Positions 1 through 9,367 of a stretch of DNA of 64,000 nucleotides are shown piece by piece (positions within the stretch are counted from its first letter, which is position 1; every line of letters starts with the position of its first letter). The position numbers and the translations under genes are program-made. Source of the stretch: Marinomonas sp. CT5 (GTDB taxonomy: Bacteria > Pseudomonadota > Gammaproteobacteria > Pseudomonadales > Marinomonadaceae); the NCBI RefSeq assembly GCF_018336975.1, contig NZ_CP025572.1:2897930-2961929 (forward strand). Reading direction: 5' to 3'. Below the pieces are notes generated by a model. That model worked only from the letters and a program-made list of their open reading frames with translations, had not been told where the DNA came from and did no database searches.

Positions 1-975
1 CCACATACCGTTCAGCCAGCTTAATTTTTCCACATCAAAAACAGGGCCACCTAAAGAAACACGCTGAATATCAAAGTGTTCAATCATTTCATCTAAAGAG
101 AACTTTTCACGTTCATCAGGCATAGACCAACCCATACGCCCTAAGTAGTTAATCACTGCTTCGGACATGTAACCCATACGCTGGTAATACAAAATACTGG
201 TTGGGTTTTTACGTTTAGATAGCTTAGATTTATCTGGATTACGCAGTAGAGGCATATGGCAAAGCGTTGGCATATCCCAACCAAAGTACTGGTACAACAA
301 AATATGCTTAGGCGCAGAGTTGATCCATTCTTCGCCACGAATAACATGAGTGATTTTCATCAAATGATCATCAACCACGTTGGCCAAATGGTAAGTTGGC
401 ATGCCATCCGCTTTTAACAAAACTTGCATGTCTACTTGAGCCCAATCAATTTCGATAGTGCCACGAAGCATATCCTGAACAACACATGTGCCCTCTTCAG
501 GAATTTTCATGCGAATAACATAAGGAACGCCAGCATCTAGTTTAGCTTGCACCTCTTCTGGAGTCAGGTTTAATGCACGGCCATCGTATTTTTGTGGCAG
601 ACCCTGCTCTTTCTGCTCAATACGCATTCGGTCCAACTCTTCCGTGGTTTCAAATGCATAAAAAGCATGGCCTTTCTCAACTAACTCACGCGCATATTGA
701 GCGTATATGTCACCTCTCTCACTTTGGCGATAAGGGCCATATTCACCACCGACATCAGGACCTTCCGCCCAATCTAGGCCTAACCAGCGCAATGCGTCTA
801 AAATCATCTTTTCCGATTCTGGCGTACTACGAGTCTGATCAGTATCTTCAATACGTAAAATAAACTTACCGCCCATTTTGCGTGCAAAAGCCATATTAAA
901 TAATGCAATGTAAGCTGTACCTACATGTGGGTCGCCTGTTGGTGAAGGCGCAATACGTGTTCTTACCTCTGACAT
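1..975 (-). CDS. gltX: Glutamyl-tRNA synthetase, 5' part (runs off the window)
   Basis: This encodes the N-terminal 325 residues of a class I aminoacyl-tRNA synthetase that charges tRNA(Glu) in the cytoplasm; the 3' end lies outside the window. The protein opens [20 protein letters not shown], the bacterial GluRS start, with the HIGH-like signature HVGT at residues 17-20 and the second ATP-binding signature KLSKR at about 251-255. The frame stays open to base 1, ending in a GluRS-like stretch [13 protein letters not shown]. The ATG at 975 is placed by this N-terminal homology. A -10-like TATAAT lies about 36 bases upstream, so the gene is probably transcribed from its own promoter. Discrimination from non-canonical GluRS2 enzymes was not attempted. 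Confidence 0.95.
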   Translation of the reverse strand, partial: MSEVRTRIAPSPTGDPHVGTAYIALFNMAFARKMGGKFILRIEDTDQTRSTPESEKMILDALRWLGLDWAEGPDVGGEYGPYRQSERGDIYAQYARELVEKGHAFYAFETTEELDRMRIEQKEQGLPQKYDGRALNLTPEEVQAKLDAGVPYVIRMKIPEEGTCVVQDMLRGTIEIDWAQVDMQVLLKADGMPTYHLANVVDDHLMKITHVIRGEEWINSAPKHILLYQYFGWDMPTLCHMPLLRNPDKSKLSKRKNPTSILYYQRMGYMSEAVINYLGRMGWSMPDEREKFSLDEMIEHFDIQRVSLGGPVFDVEKLSWLNGMW

Positions 976-1010
976 AAAAATCTCATTTATCCGTTGCCTG
1001 AAATGCCGCT

Positions 1011-1016
1011 ATTATA
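1011..1016 (-). promoter_or_regulatory. Candidate -10 element for gltX
   Basis: On the minus strand the hexamer TATAAT sits about 36 bases before the gltX start. A -35 hexamer at 17-base spacing is poor (TTACTC), so this is a tentative sigma-70 promoter. Confidence 0.35.
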
Positions 1017-1077
1017 AGCGCCCCATAAGATATGAGTAAGGGGTTAAACCTATCTTTTCTACTGAGAAGTTTGATAT

Positions 1078-1869
1078 TCACTCAACTTTACTTTCGATAT
1101 ACCTAAGCTGTGAAAGTCTAACCCCAATTTCCACATCCGTTTTCAAAGCAACTAATGAGCGAGACAACAAGCATTGCTCATATCCGCCAGCTAACATTGA
1201 CTGAATACGCTCTGAGAAAGACGATAGATTTGCATAAATTTGTTCGATAGTTGGAAAGGAATTTATTATCCCTAGAGCCGTTTTTGGTCCAATCCCTTTA
1301 ACTCCTGGGATGCGATTGGTGATATCTCCTACCAAAGCCCAATAGTCGGTCAACTGTTGTGGTTCAACGCCATACTTTCCGGGCACCCAGATTTTGTCGT
1401 ACCCTAATTTGGCAAAATAGTCATATTGGAGAATACGATCATCCCCTAATAATTGAGTAAACCCTTTATCTGTGGAGATGATATATGACTTCACATCCCG
1501 GTTTGCAGCTTTGACAGCTAAAGTTGCAATAAGGTCATCCGCTTCCCAGCCATTTATTCTTAAACAAGGCAAATGATTAAACCGAAATACCTTAGCAAAC
1601 TCGGGTAAGGCGTTAAGCAGCGCATCATCCATTGGAACACGCCCTAACTTATACTCAGGATAAACTCTATGACGCCAAGTTTTACCATTTGAGTCAAACA
1701 CAACCACAGCATAAGAAGGAGAAAACTGGTGAGTCAGTTTCGCCAAGGCTTCGACTGCAATACTTTGCGTTCGCTCAATTCGACGATCTAAATCTTTTTC
1801 AGACTCTAGCGCCGCATAAAGTCGTCGAATCAAATTCAATCCGTCAATAATGAGTAATTTTTTATCCAC
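1078..1869 (-). CDS. xni: Flap endonuclease Xni (YgdG/ExoIX family)
   Basis: This 263-residue protein matches the small stand-alone 5'-3' exonuclease/flap endonuclease family related to the exonuclease domain of DNA polymerase I (E. coli Xni is about 251 residues). Visible signatures are the N-terminal metal-binding stretch IIDGLNLIRRLYAA, VVVFDSNGKTWRH, the acidic NGWEADDLIATLA, IISTDKGFTQLL and a helix-hairpin-helix-like GVKGIGPKTALGII. It probably trims branched or flapped DNA in replication and repair. It lies about 100 bases downstream of the divergent end of nothing else: gltX precedes it on the same strand reading leftwards, so the two could share regulation, though gltX has its own -10-like site. 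Confidence 0.9.
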   Translation of the reverse strand: MDKKLLIIDGLNLIRRLYAALESEKDLDRRIERTQSIAVEALAKLTHQFSPSYAVVVFDSNGKTWRHRVYPEYKLGRVPMDDALLNALPEFAKVFRFNHLPCLRINGWEADDLIATLAVKAANRDVKSYIISTDKGFTQLLGDDRILQYDYFAKLGYDKIWVPGKYGVEPQQLTDYWALVGDITNRIPGVKGIGPKTALGIINSFPTIEQIYANLSSFSERIQSMLAGGYEQCLLSRSLVALKTDVEIGVRLSQLRYIESKVE

Positions 1870-1987
1870 ATCAAAACCTTATTTTTGCTACATTGCTTTA
1901 CGTTTAATTAAAAAGATTAGGGTAACATCATATAAGTTTCACCACGACAACTTGTAAAACATGACTACCAACAAAAAGGACTCTGTT

Positions 1988-3244
1988 ATGAAAAAACAAC
2001 CGACTTATTTATGCCTTAGTATTCTATTAGGCATAACGAACCAAACTGCTTTTGCAACACCTATTAATGCGGTTATTGGACTGGACAACAGTCAAGTTGT
2101 AGAAAATAGTTCAGAGCTGAGCCTAACGCCAAATACAGGAACACTTTTACCACTACAAGAGAGTTTCGCACCGATAACCCACTTACAAAATAACCACGAT
2201 ACGAATTGGTTTGATCAAATAAACCATAAAGTCAGAGTTGAGCATAAACTACGAGACTTAAACTATACCGGCACGCTAACAAAAATAGAGCAAGACTCAC
2301 GCTCTTTTGTCCTTAGCAGTAAAGACTATTCAACCAAATTGCCCATGGATGACTTCTATCTAATTCCATTAGAAACCCCAAACATGGAAAACAAAATTCC
2401 AGCTACCGATACCAACAGCGAGAATACACCTCCAACTTATAAAGTCAGCTATCAGACAAACCAACTTTCGTGGACTCCTCAGCTCAGCTTGATCATAGAT
2501 GATGATAAGGTCAGCATTTCTCAACAAGCACTTATTCACAATAACTCAAGCTCTATAGTCCAAATACAAGACAGCCTTTTACATTATTCAAGAACTACAG
2601 CGCCACGACTGTTTAAAACAGAGCGTTCGTCATTGGCTATGAGCGCTGATCGTCCAGACGTAAACTATCAAGACAATGAGATAAGCTATACCCTTGGAGG
2701 CACGCTTTCTATTTCCCCTTATTCAAATACATTAATCCCCTTACCTAGCAGCGACACAAAAATAGAAAAGCATATCCACCAAGCCAAACTGTACACTTAT
2801 GGCGGTAATTCAGGAAAAATAGAATTAAACTTTTATAATAACCTACGCTTTACCTTACAAAAAAATGGCATTCCAGGTGAATACAAAACCTTTTGGAAAA
2901 GAGGTGAGTTACTTATCCCTGGCAATACGGTCCACTTAAATACCATTCGTAAAGGCAACTCAATCGATGTCATAACCAACAAAAGTCAAGATATTACTGG
3001 TTACCTCTCTTTAGTAAGCGCTTCTTCTCAAAAACTGCCTAGTACTCAAGTTTGGAAGGCAACCATTATTAACCATTCAAACACCCCCCAAGCATTTTCT
3101 GTAGAACAAAACACGAATGGCATAGTTGAAGTATTAGAAGGTAAGGACTCAGCTCAAATTCAGGCGAATAGCTTAATTATTTCAGGCAATATTAAGGCGA
3201 ACTCGAAAAAAACCATCACTTATAAAATAGACGTAAAAAGCTAA
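1988..3244 (+). CDS. Secreted protein of unknown function, weakly DUF4139-like
   Basis: This encodes about 418 residues. I chose the ATG at 1988 because AGGA lies some 8 bases upstream and a signal peptide starts there (MKKQPTYLCLSILL, then TAFATP), rather than the in-frame ATG at 1961. The protein is therefore exported, probably to the periplasm or surface. Its middle has VSYQTNQLSWTPQLSL followed by QQALIHNNSSSIVQIQDS. That pattern recalls the DUF4139 beta-rich family, where an SWxPxY segment precedes an N-N-T-G-like turn. The similarity is by eye only and the function is unknown. A strong hairpin follows, so it is probably monocistronic. Its neighbour tolC is on the same strand 197 bases downstream. 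Confidence 0.7.
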   Translation: MKKQPTYLCLSILLGITNQTAFATPINAVIGLDNSQVVENSSELSLTPNTGTLLPLQESFAPITHLQNNHDTNWFDQINHKVRVEHKLRDLNYTGTLTKIEQDSRSFVLSSKDYSTKLPMDDFYLIPLETPNMENKIPATDTNSENTPPTYKVSYQTNQLSWTPQLSLIIDDDKVSISQQALIHNNSSSIVQIQDSLLHYSRTTAPRLFKTERSSLAMSADRPDVNYQDNEISYTLGGTLSISPYSNTLIPLPSSDTKIEKHIHQAKLYTYGGNSGKIELNFYNNLRFTLQKNGIPGEYKTFWKRGELLIPGNTVHLNTIRKGNSIDVITNKSQDITGYLSLVSASSQKLPSTQVWKATIINHSNTPQAFSVEQNTNGIVEVLEGKDSAQIQANSLIISGNIKANSKKTITYKIDVKS

Positions 3245-3252
3245 TATTCATC

Positions 3253-3307
3253 AATGTGAAAAATTAAATGCTAAAAAGCAGTACGGCTTGCATTAATTTT
3301 TCACATT
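3253..3307 (+). terminator. Long hairpin terminator between the secreted protein gene and tolC
   Basis: The arms are AATGTGAAAAATTAAATGC (3253-3271) and GCATTAATTTTTCACATT (3290-3307), complementary except for one bulged base. The loop adds a further AAGC/GCTT pairing. A/T-rich flanks make it plausible in either direction. Confidence 0.65.
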
Positions 3308-3441
3308 AAAAGTCTATTTAAAATATTTCGTTATGATATGGTCAAGAGTCATAATAGATATAGCAATATAAGCACTGCCACAAGATAAAAACTTAAGGTA
3401 CTATTATAACTATATTTCATAATACGAGCCCACAGAGATCT

Positions 3442-4770
3442 ATGAAAAAGCATATTATACCCTCACTTATTGCCGCGGCTGTGTTAAGTAGCACAACTGC
3501 TCACGCTGAAAGCATTTACGAAGTATACAAACTTGCCCAACAACATGACCCAAGTTTAAGAGCTGCTGCTGCCACTTATCAGGCACAAAAAGAAGGTGTA
3601 ACGGTTACCAAAGGCAACCTATACCCAAATATCACTTTTAACGGCAATCTTGGTTACGATAAAACCGATACTGACGCTAACAACTTTGACAGCACCTCCA
3701 ATACGTTAGCCTTACAGTTGAACTATCCTATTTATTCGCCTGCTCTAGGCTACGCCGTTGACTCTGTAGAACTGAGCTCAAAAAGTGCTGGTATTAGTTA
3801 TACGAATGCAGCAGAAGACCTCGCATTGAAGACACTAACTGAATACTTCAATTTGTTAATTGCGCAATCAACACTGCAAACAACCGAAGCATTAGTAAAA
3901 AGCACAGCCAGCCAGCTAGACCGAGCCAAAAAACAATACGAAGTGGGCCTAGCCTCCATTACGGACCTACAAGATGCTCAAGCCGAATATGACTCTGTTC
4001 GAGTAACCGAGCTAAGCGCTCGTTCCAGTGTATCTTATGCTCAAAAAGCTTTGTACCAAAGAACAGGACAAGAGATAAAGAGCATTCCCCAACTAGCTAA
4101 AGACTATCCAATCCGTCTAGATCCAAATATGTCAGTTGATTCTTTGATTGCTAAAGCTCGTCTAGATAACAAAGAACTGCAAATTCTGAACCTTTCAGTA
4201 GAAAGCGCAGAAAACAACGTTAATATCCAAAAGGCCAATGGTCGTACCCCGACGGTTTCAATCACAGGTTCGTTATCAAGAAAAGATACCGATTATAGCA
4301 GTGGCGCGCCGGCTTCTATGCGTGACGGTGTAACCAATAATGCGTCTGTCGCATTGGGAGTGAGTATTCCTTTATACAGTGGTGGAGCAATTAACGCATC
4401 CGTTCGTCAAGCTACATCACAAGCTGAGTCAGCTACAGAACAAAGAGCCAGTTCACTACAAGCAATTGAACTGAATATTCGCAGCCTATATCTTGACTTA
4501 CAAACGGCCGTTGCACAGATTGATGCTCAACAGCAATTGATTCGCTCTCGAACAAGTGCTTTAGAAGCAACAAAAGCGGGCTATGATGTTGGTACTCGTA
4601 ACCTTGTCGAGCTATTAGATGCACAATCTAACCTCTTCAACGCACAAAATACCTACGAGCAATATCGCTATAACTTTGTTTTGAAAAAACTAAACCTATT
4701 AGAAGCTACAGGCGATCTTACCGAAGACAAGATCAAAGAGTTGGACAAATGGTTAGTTGCTAAAAATTAA
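3442..4770 (+). CDS. tolC: Outer membrane efflux channel TolC
   Basis: This 442-residue protein is a TolC-family outer-membrane factor, the trimeric exit duct for tripartite multidrug pumps and type I secretion. It has a clear signal peptide (MKKHIIPSLIAAAVLSSTTA, cleaved near AHA-ES). Two internally repeated outer membrane efflux domains follow, with the family's LxxLxDAQ motif twice: ITDLQDAQAEYDSV in the first half and LVELLDAQSNLFNAQ in the second. Length matches TolC-type proteins (E. coli 493, many others 430-480). No inner-membrane pump or adaptor gene is adjacent, as is typical of a general-purpose tolC. It is followed by a bidirectional terminator and converges with apeB. Confidence 0.93.
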   Translation: MKKHIIPSLIAAAVLSSTTAHAESIYEVYKLAQQHDPSLRAAAATYQAQKEGVTVTKGNLYPNITFNGNLGYDKTDTDANNFDSTSNTLALQLNYPIYSPALGYAVDSVELSSKSAGISYTNAAEDLALKTLTEYFNLLIAQSTLQTTEALVKSTASQLDRAKKQYEVGLASITDLQDAQAEYDSVRVTELSARSSVSYAQKALYQRTGQEIKSIPQLAKDYPIRLDPNMSVDSLIAKARLDNKELQILNLSVESAENNVNIQKANGRTPTVSITGSLSRKDTDYSSGAPASMRDGVTNNASVALGVSIPLYSGGAINASVRQATSQAESATEQRASSLQAIELNIRSLYLDLQTAVAQIDAQQQLIRSRTSALEATKAGYDVGTRNLVELLDAQSNLFNAQNTYEQYRYNFVLKKLNLLEATGDLTEDKIKELDKWLVAKN

Positions 4771-4794
4771 TTGTAAATATGAATTATTAGCCAT

Positions 4795-4825
4795 AAAAAC
4801 CGTAAAATCATGTTTTACGGTTTTT
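4795..4825. terminator. Bidirectional terminator between tolC and apeB
   Basis: A perfect 13-base hairpin: AAAAACCGTAAAA (4795-4807), loop TCATG, TTTTACGGTTTTT (4813-4825). The A-run and T-run let it serve both convergent genes. Confidence 0.85.
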
Positions 4826-4858
4826 ATGTGCTTGACGTTTAATCAAACCATCATCAGG

Positions 4859-6157
4859 TTAACGAGCGATTAATTTTTCTCTTTGAGTAAATCGAACTAA
4901 CACTTTATATAATCCATAAGCATCTCGGCTACCTGCCAACTCACGAATAGAATGCATACCAAAAGTCGGTAAACCTATATCAATCGTTGGAACACCAATT
5001 TCACCGGAAGTTATAGGGCCAATCGTACTACCACATGCCATATCACTTCGCACCACAAAACATTGCACTTCATAATTCTCTTGTGCCGCTAAGTCACGAT
5101 AAATACCTGCCGTCTCACTATTGGTTGCATAACGCTGATTAGCATTTACTTTGATAACGGCCCCTTTATTAATCGAAGGTGCATGCAACTTATCATGTTT
5201 ATGTGCATAGTTAGGGTGCAGAGCATGCGCATTGTCTGCAGAGACCAACATAGAACGCTGAATGGATTGAACATACTGCTCAGGATTTGGCGTTAAACGA
5301 TGTAAAACATCCTCTAAAAACGGCCCATTTGCACCACAAGCGGATAAACTTCCAATCTCTTCATGATCGGTACAGATAAGTAAACTTGGACGCTGATGAT
5401 CGTCATTCAGTAAAGCTTGCAAGCCTACAAAGCAACTTAACAAATTATCTAAACGTGCAGAACAAATATACTCTTTGTGCAGACCGACTAAAGCGGCGGC
5501 TTGCGTATCGTATAAACTCAGCTCAAAATCCAGGATAGTATCAATAGACAAATCCGCATATTGCTTTTGCAATTGTGTTTTTAAAAGCTCATGCAGATCA
5601 AACTCATTTTCAGCACCACACAAAATTGGCAAAATCTCTTCTTGTGGATTAACCGAAAAACCTTCATTGGCTTGTCGGTTCAAATGAATGGCCAAATTAG
5701 GAACGACAGCAATTGGACCTTTAAAATCCACCAAGCGACTAACAATATCACCAGCCTGAGTTTTTAACGTAATACGACCAGCAATGGATAGATCCCTATC
5801 CAACCAAGTATGCAACAAAACACCGCCGTATACTTCAACACCCAGCTGATGATATCCAAATCGATCCACTTGAGCGTTAGGCTTAAGCTTCAAGCAAGGG
5901 CTATCAGTGTGAGCGCCAATCATACGCCAACCTGATTGACTGATATTAAGTTGTGGCGTTGTAAACGCGATCAGTGAAGATTCATTACGGGTGACAAAGT
6001 ACTTCCCCCCCTCTTTAATTGACCAATCATCAGCTTCCGATAATTCCGTGAAACCTTCAGCAATTAAAGCACTACGCATACTCGCAGTAGCATGAAATGG
6101 TGTTGGTGACGACTGAAGAAATGACAGTAAAGAGTCATTAAAATTTGAGAATTCCAT
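4859..6157 (-). CDS. apeB: M18-family aminopeptidase
   Basis: This 432-residue cytoplasmic metallo-aminopeptidase belongs to the M18 (aspartyl aminopeptidase-like) family; Pseudomonas ApeB has near-identical length. Metal-ligand motifs are visible: GAHTDSPCLKLKP with H83 and D85, then the family pattern HTWLDRDLS, the catalytic DHEEIGS, and a C-terminal GLPTFGMHSIRE with a histidine expected to bind zinc. The family trims N-terminal residues from peptides, often acidic ones, as dodecamers. It is convergent with tolC and divergent from prc, so it is probably a single-gene unit. Whether it prefers acidic residues cannot be read from sequence. Confidence 0.92.
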   Translation of the reverse strand: MEFSNFNDSLLSFLQSSPTPFHATASMRSALIAEGFTELSEADDWSIKEGGKYFVTRNESSLIAFTTPQLNISQSGWRMIGAHTDSPCLKLKPNAQVDRFGYHQLGVEVYGGVLLHTWLDRDLSIAGRITLKTQAGDIVSRLVDFKGPIAVVPNLAIHLNRQANEGFSVNPQEEILPILCGAENEFDLHELLKTQLQKQYADLSIDTILDFELSLYDTQAAALVGLHKEYICSARLDNLLSCFVGLQALLNDDHQRPSLLICTDHEEIGSLSACGANGPFLEDVLHRLTPNPEQYVQSIQRSMLVSADNAHALHPNYAHKHDKLHAPSINKGAVIKVNANQRYATNSETAGIYRDLAAQENYEVQCFVVRSDMACGSTIGPITSGEIGVPTIDIGLPTFGMHSIRELAGSRDAYGLYKVLVRFTQREKLIAR

Positions 6158-6280
6158 AATACCCTATGAGCAAAATGCTTTAAAAAAGTGACTTTTTAAC
6201 ACTTAGGCTAGCCTTACAGCCCAGTGTCTAATATGATTTTAACATTGACGTATAAAATAGACAGAGAGAGCCCATACCGG

Positions 6281-8329
6281 ATGAACTATAAACGCCTTTT
6301 GCTTTGCCTTTTAACCGGCTATACCCTTGCCTCGACTTCTGCGTCCGCATATCAAGAGCTGCAGCCTCCACATGAATATGACAAAGTATCAAAAGAGCTC
6401 GTGGAGATGCTGGAAGCGATCCATTATAACAGACCCCACATTGATGATGCTATTTCAGAAAAAGCGTTTGATTATTACATTGATTCATTGGACCCAAGTA
6501 AAAGTTTTTTTCTAAAAAGTGATATTGATAAACTAAGCCAATACAAAGACAGTTTTGATGACGCCTTGAGAAACGGTGATACACAAGTCGCTTATACCAT
6601 TTACAACCTATTTCTAGAGCGTTTAGAAAAACGACTAACTAGTCTGCAGTCGAAATTACCTGAAATGGTTAAAGGCTTTAATTTTGAACTCGACGAATCC
6701 TTTAACGCTGACCCAGAAGCTCGAAAATGGGCAACAACAGAGGCGGAACTAGATGACTATTGGCGAAAACGCCTAAAAAACCGCGCACTTACACTTAAAC
6801 TCAATGGAGAAAACCAAGATAAAATCATCTCCATCCTTGAAAAGCGTTACAAAAATCAACTGAAACAAGTCGATCAAACCAATGCCACTGACGTTTTTCA
6901 AACTTTTGCGAACTCTGTTACCGCAGCGCTAGATCCTCATACTACGTACTTCGCACCAAGAGCCTCAGAAGCCTTTAATATCAATATGAGTCTTTCTTTG
7001 GAAGGGATTGGCGCCGTATTACAAATGGACGACGATTACACAAAAGTCGTCCGCTTAATTCCCGGTGGGCCTGCTGCGACACAAAGCGATTTATCACCTA
7101 ACGACCGAATCATTGCCGTAGGACAAGAAGGCAAACCTATGATCGACGTGGTTGGAATGCGCCTTGATGACGTAGTCGATATGATCCGTGGCGAACGTGA
7201 CACAACAGTGAAGCTTGAAATTGCGCCTAGCAAAGGAGACACACAAGCCAGTAAGACCATCAGCATCGTGCGCAAAAAGGTCAAATTGGAAGATCAATCA
7301 GCGAAAAAAGAAATCGTTGAAATCGAACGTGACGGTGAAAAATACAAAGTTGGCGTTATTACCTTGCCAACCTTTTATTCTGACTTCGCGGCCATCCAAG
7401 CAGGCGAAAAAAACTATAAAAGCTCGACCAGAGACACTAAAAAACTTATTGAAGAACTTCGTAAAGAAGACATCTCAGCGCTAATCCTTGATTTACGAAA
7501 CAACGGTGGCGGCTCACTACAAGAAGCGAACGCCCTAGCGGGTTTATTTATTCCTTCTGGACCGACAGTTCAAATACGTGATCAAAGTGGGCGTGTAACA
7601 CCTCTAGGAGACTTAGACAAATCCATTGCTTATAGTGGACCTATGGCCGTTCTAGTAAATCGCATGAGCGCATCCGCTTCAGAAATCGTTGCTGGAGCTT
7701 TACAAGATTACGGGCGAGCCTTAATTCTAGGTAACCAGACCTTTGGCAAAGGCACAGTGCAGGTATTGCAAGACTTGGACAAAGGCCAATTAAAAGTAAC
7801 TCAGGCAAAATTTTATCGAATTTCTGGTGAAAGCACGCAACACAAAGGAGTCATGCCAGACATTATTTTCCCTTCGCTAATTGATAAAAAAGCAATAGGA
7901 GAAAGCGCACTAAAAAATCCATTACCTTGGGACAAAATCCATGAAACTCGCTACCCAATTTATTGGAACATGCCTGCGTATTTGCCGATTTTGGAACCTC
8001 GTCATGAAGCTAGGATGGCAAAAGACCCTAATTTCATTGCGATTAATGAGCAAATTGCCGAGTTCAAAAAGCAAGAGTACATGTATAGAAACATTTCGCT
8101 TAATGAAAAAACTCGCATCAAACAACGAGAAGAAAATAAAGCCAACGACCTTAAACGCGAAAATGAACGTCGCAAAGCGCTCGGTCTTGACCTACTTACT
8201 TCAGTAGAAGATATCAAACCCGTTGAAGAAGATACTTACGCTAAAGAGGCGTCAGAAATTCTTCTTGATTTCATTGCTACGAATCAAATGGCGCAAGCAC
8301 AAGCTAAAAAGAAAACAGCGCAAAATTAA
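6281..8329 (+). CDS. prc: Tail-specific periplasmic protease Prc (Tsp)
   Basis: Starting at the ATG at 6281 the protein has 682 residues, exactly the length of E. coli Prc, and begins with a signal peptide (MNYKRLLLCLLTGYTLASTS, then ASAYQE). An upstream in-frame ATG at 6224 would add 19 residues before the signal sequence and looks wrong. The order is an N-terminal helical region, a PDZ domain around LEGIGAVLQMDDDYTKVV, an S41 peptidase domain with the Ser-Lys dyad (MSASASEIV, Ser about 465; FGKGTVQ, Lys about 490), and a lysine-rich C-terminal DUF3340-like region. Prc degrades or processes periplasmic proteins from their C termini, including FtsI and peptidoglycan hydrolases. A strong terminator follows. 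Confidence 0.95.
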   Translation: MNYKRLLLCLLTGYTLASTSASAYQELQPPHEYDKVSKELVEMLEAIHYNRPHIDDAISEKAFDYYIDSLDPSKSFFLKSDIDKLSQYKDSFDDALRNGDTQVAYTIYNLFLERLEKRLTSLQSKLPEMVKGFNFELDESFNADPEARKWATTEAELDDYWRKRLKNRALTLKLNGENQDKIISILEKRYKNQLKQVDQTNATDVFQTFANSVTAALDPHTTYFAPRASEAFNINMSLSLEGIGAVLQMDDDYTKVVRLIPGGPAATQSDLSPNDRIIAVGQEGKPMIDVVGMRLDDVVDMIRGERDTTVKLEIAPSKGDTQASKTISIVRKKVKLEDQSAKKEIVEIERDGEKYKVGVITLPTFYSDFAAIQAGEKNYKSSTRDTKKLIEELRKEDISALILDLRNNGGGSLQEANALAGLFIPSGPTVQIRDQSGRVTPLGDLDKSIAYSGPMAVLVNRMSASASEIVAGALQDYGRALILGNQTFGKGTVQVLQDLDKGQLKVTQAKFYRISGESTQHKGVMPDIIFPSLIDKKAIGESALKNPLPWDKIHETRYPIYWNMPAYLPILEPRHEARMAKDPNFIAINEQIAEFKKQEYMYRNISLNEKTRIKQREENKANDLKRENERRKALGLDLLTSVEDIKPVEEDTYAKEASEILLDFIATNQMAQAQAKKKTAQN

Positions 8330-8341
8330 AAGTACAATGTA

Positions 8342-8384
8342 GAGAACGAAAAACACCGATAGATTGTTTTTCGTTCTCATTTTG
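8342..8384 (+). terminator. Rho-independent terminator after prc
   Basis: A perfect 13-base stem, GAGAACGAAAAAC (8342-8354) with GTTTTTCGTTCTC (8366-8378), followed by ATTTTG. Confidence 0.85.
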
Positions 8385-8425
8385 TATGCTCTATATAACC
8401 CCTTAATTCAAACGAACTTTACACC

Positions 8426-8716
8426 ATGGCAAAAGCGTCATCCGATCGGAATACAATCGACCTCTTTGGCAAATCACCAGGCCGCCCTAGAACGCAACCC
8501 CTTACCCGCAAAGATCAGCTAAAACTCAACAAACGAGCACAACGCGAAAAGGCAAAAGCTCAAGGCCTAAAACGCTTAGAACTCGTCGTTGAACAAGACA
8601 TTATCAATAAACTCGATCAGCTCTGTGAAATAAGCGGATTAAAACGCGCTGAATGGTTAACCCAACAAATAAACAAAAGCATAGAGAAGCCGAAAAACAC
8701 AAGACCCAAAAAATAA
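8426..8716 (+). CDS. ybfE: YbfE-like (LexA-regulated family) small DNA-binding-type protein
   Basis: This 96-residue basic protein matches the E. coli YbfE family from end to end: an N-terminal [19 protein letters not shown], a lysine/arginine-rich [11 protein letters not shown] stretch, then a C-terminal ribbon-helix-helix-like segment ([20 protein letters not shown], then [12 protein letters not shown]). In E. coli ybfE is an SOS gene repressed by LexA. I looked for a LexA box of the CTGT-N8-ACAG type in the bases between prc and this gene and saw none, so LexA control is not supported here. The molecular role is unknown. It is followed by tdk on the same strand. Confidence 0.75.
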   Translation: MAKASSDRNTIDLFGKSPGRPRTQPLTRKDQLKLNKRAQREKAKAQGLKRLELVVEQDIINKLDQLCEISGLKRAEWLTQQINKSIEKPKNTRPKK

Positions 8717-8786
8717 GGTCATTCCCGATATTCATTTGCTATACTCTTCAGCCAAATTCATTAGCGAGCGAACAAACAGACTCAAT

Positions 8787-9365
8787 ATGGCCAAACTGTA
8801 CTTTTACTACTCGGCAATGAACGCAGGAAAATCTACCGTTCTATTGCAATCCGCTCATAACTATCAAGAGCGAGGCATGCGAGTATTGCTTCTTACAGCA
8901 TCAATAGATAATAGATTTGAAACAGGGCATATTGCCTCTCGAATTGGCATTTCCGCTGAAGCCAGTCTGTTTGATAAAAACACAAATATCGCGACCTTGA
9001 TAAAAGAAGAAAATCAACAAGAAGCCTTAAACTGTATACTTATTGATGAAGCACAATTTCTAACCAAAGAACAAGTGTACGACCTTTCAGAAATTGTTGA
9101 TAAATTGCATATCCCTGTTTTAGCCTTTGGCATTCGTACTGACTTTCAAGGTGAACTCTTTGAAGGAAGTAAAGCGCTACTTGCTTGGTCAGATAAGCTT
9201 ATCGAGCTAAAAACCGTCTGTCATTGTGGCAGCAAAGCGACTATGGTCATTCGACTTAATGCACAAGGAATTCCCGTTAAAGAAGGCGCACAAGTAGAAA
9301 TAGGCGGCAATGACCGCTACTTGTCCGTTTGCCGAAGACACTTTAAAGAAGCCGTGAGAGATTAA
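8787..9365 (+). CDS. tdk: Thymidine kinase
   Basis: The product has 192 residues from the ATG at 8787, where family homology begins ([16 protein letters not shown]). The open frame extends 17 codons further upstream but that extension is unlike the family. It phosphorylates thymidine to dTMP in the salvage pathway. The P-loop SAMNAGKS is at residues 9-16, followed by the Walker B-like ILIDEAQFL and the [15 protein letters not shown] thymidine-binding region. Two zinc half-sites appear as CHCGSKA and CRRHF near the C terminus. It overlaps nothing and precedes rdgC by two bases, so the two are probably co-transcribed. Confidence 0.93.
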   Translation: MAKLYFYYSAMNAGKSTVLLQSAHNYQERGMRVLLLTASIDNRFETGHIASRIGISAEASLFDKNTNIATLIKEENQQEALNCILIDEAQFLTKEQVYDLSEIVDKLHIPVLAFGIRTDFQGELFEGSKALLAWSDKLIELKTVCHCGSKATMVIRLNAQGIPVKEGAQVEIGGNDRYLSVCRRHFKEAVRD

Positions 9366-9367
9366 TT

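Noticed and set aside
8385..8425. LexA operator before the ybfE-like gene
   Set aside because: No CTGT-N8-ACAG-type palindrome is present, although the family is SOS-regulated in E. coli.
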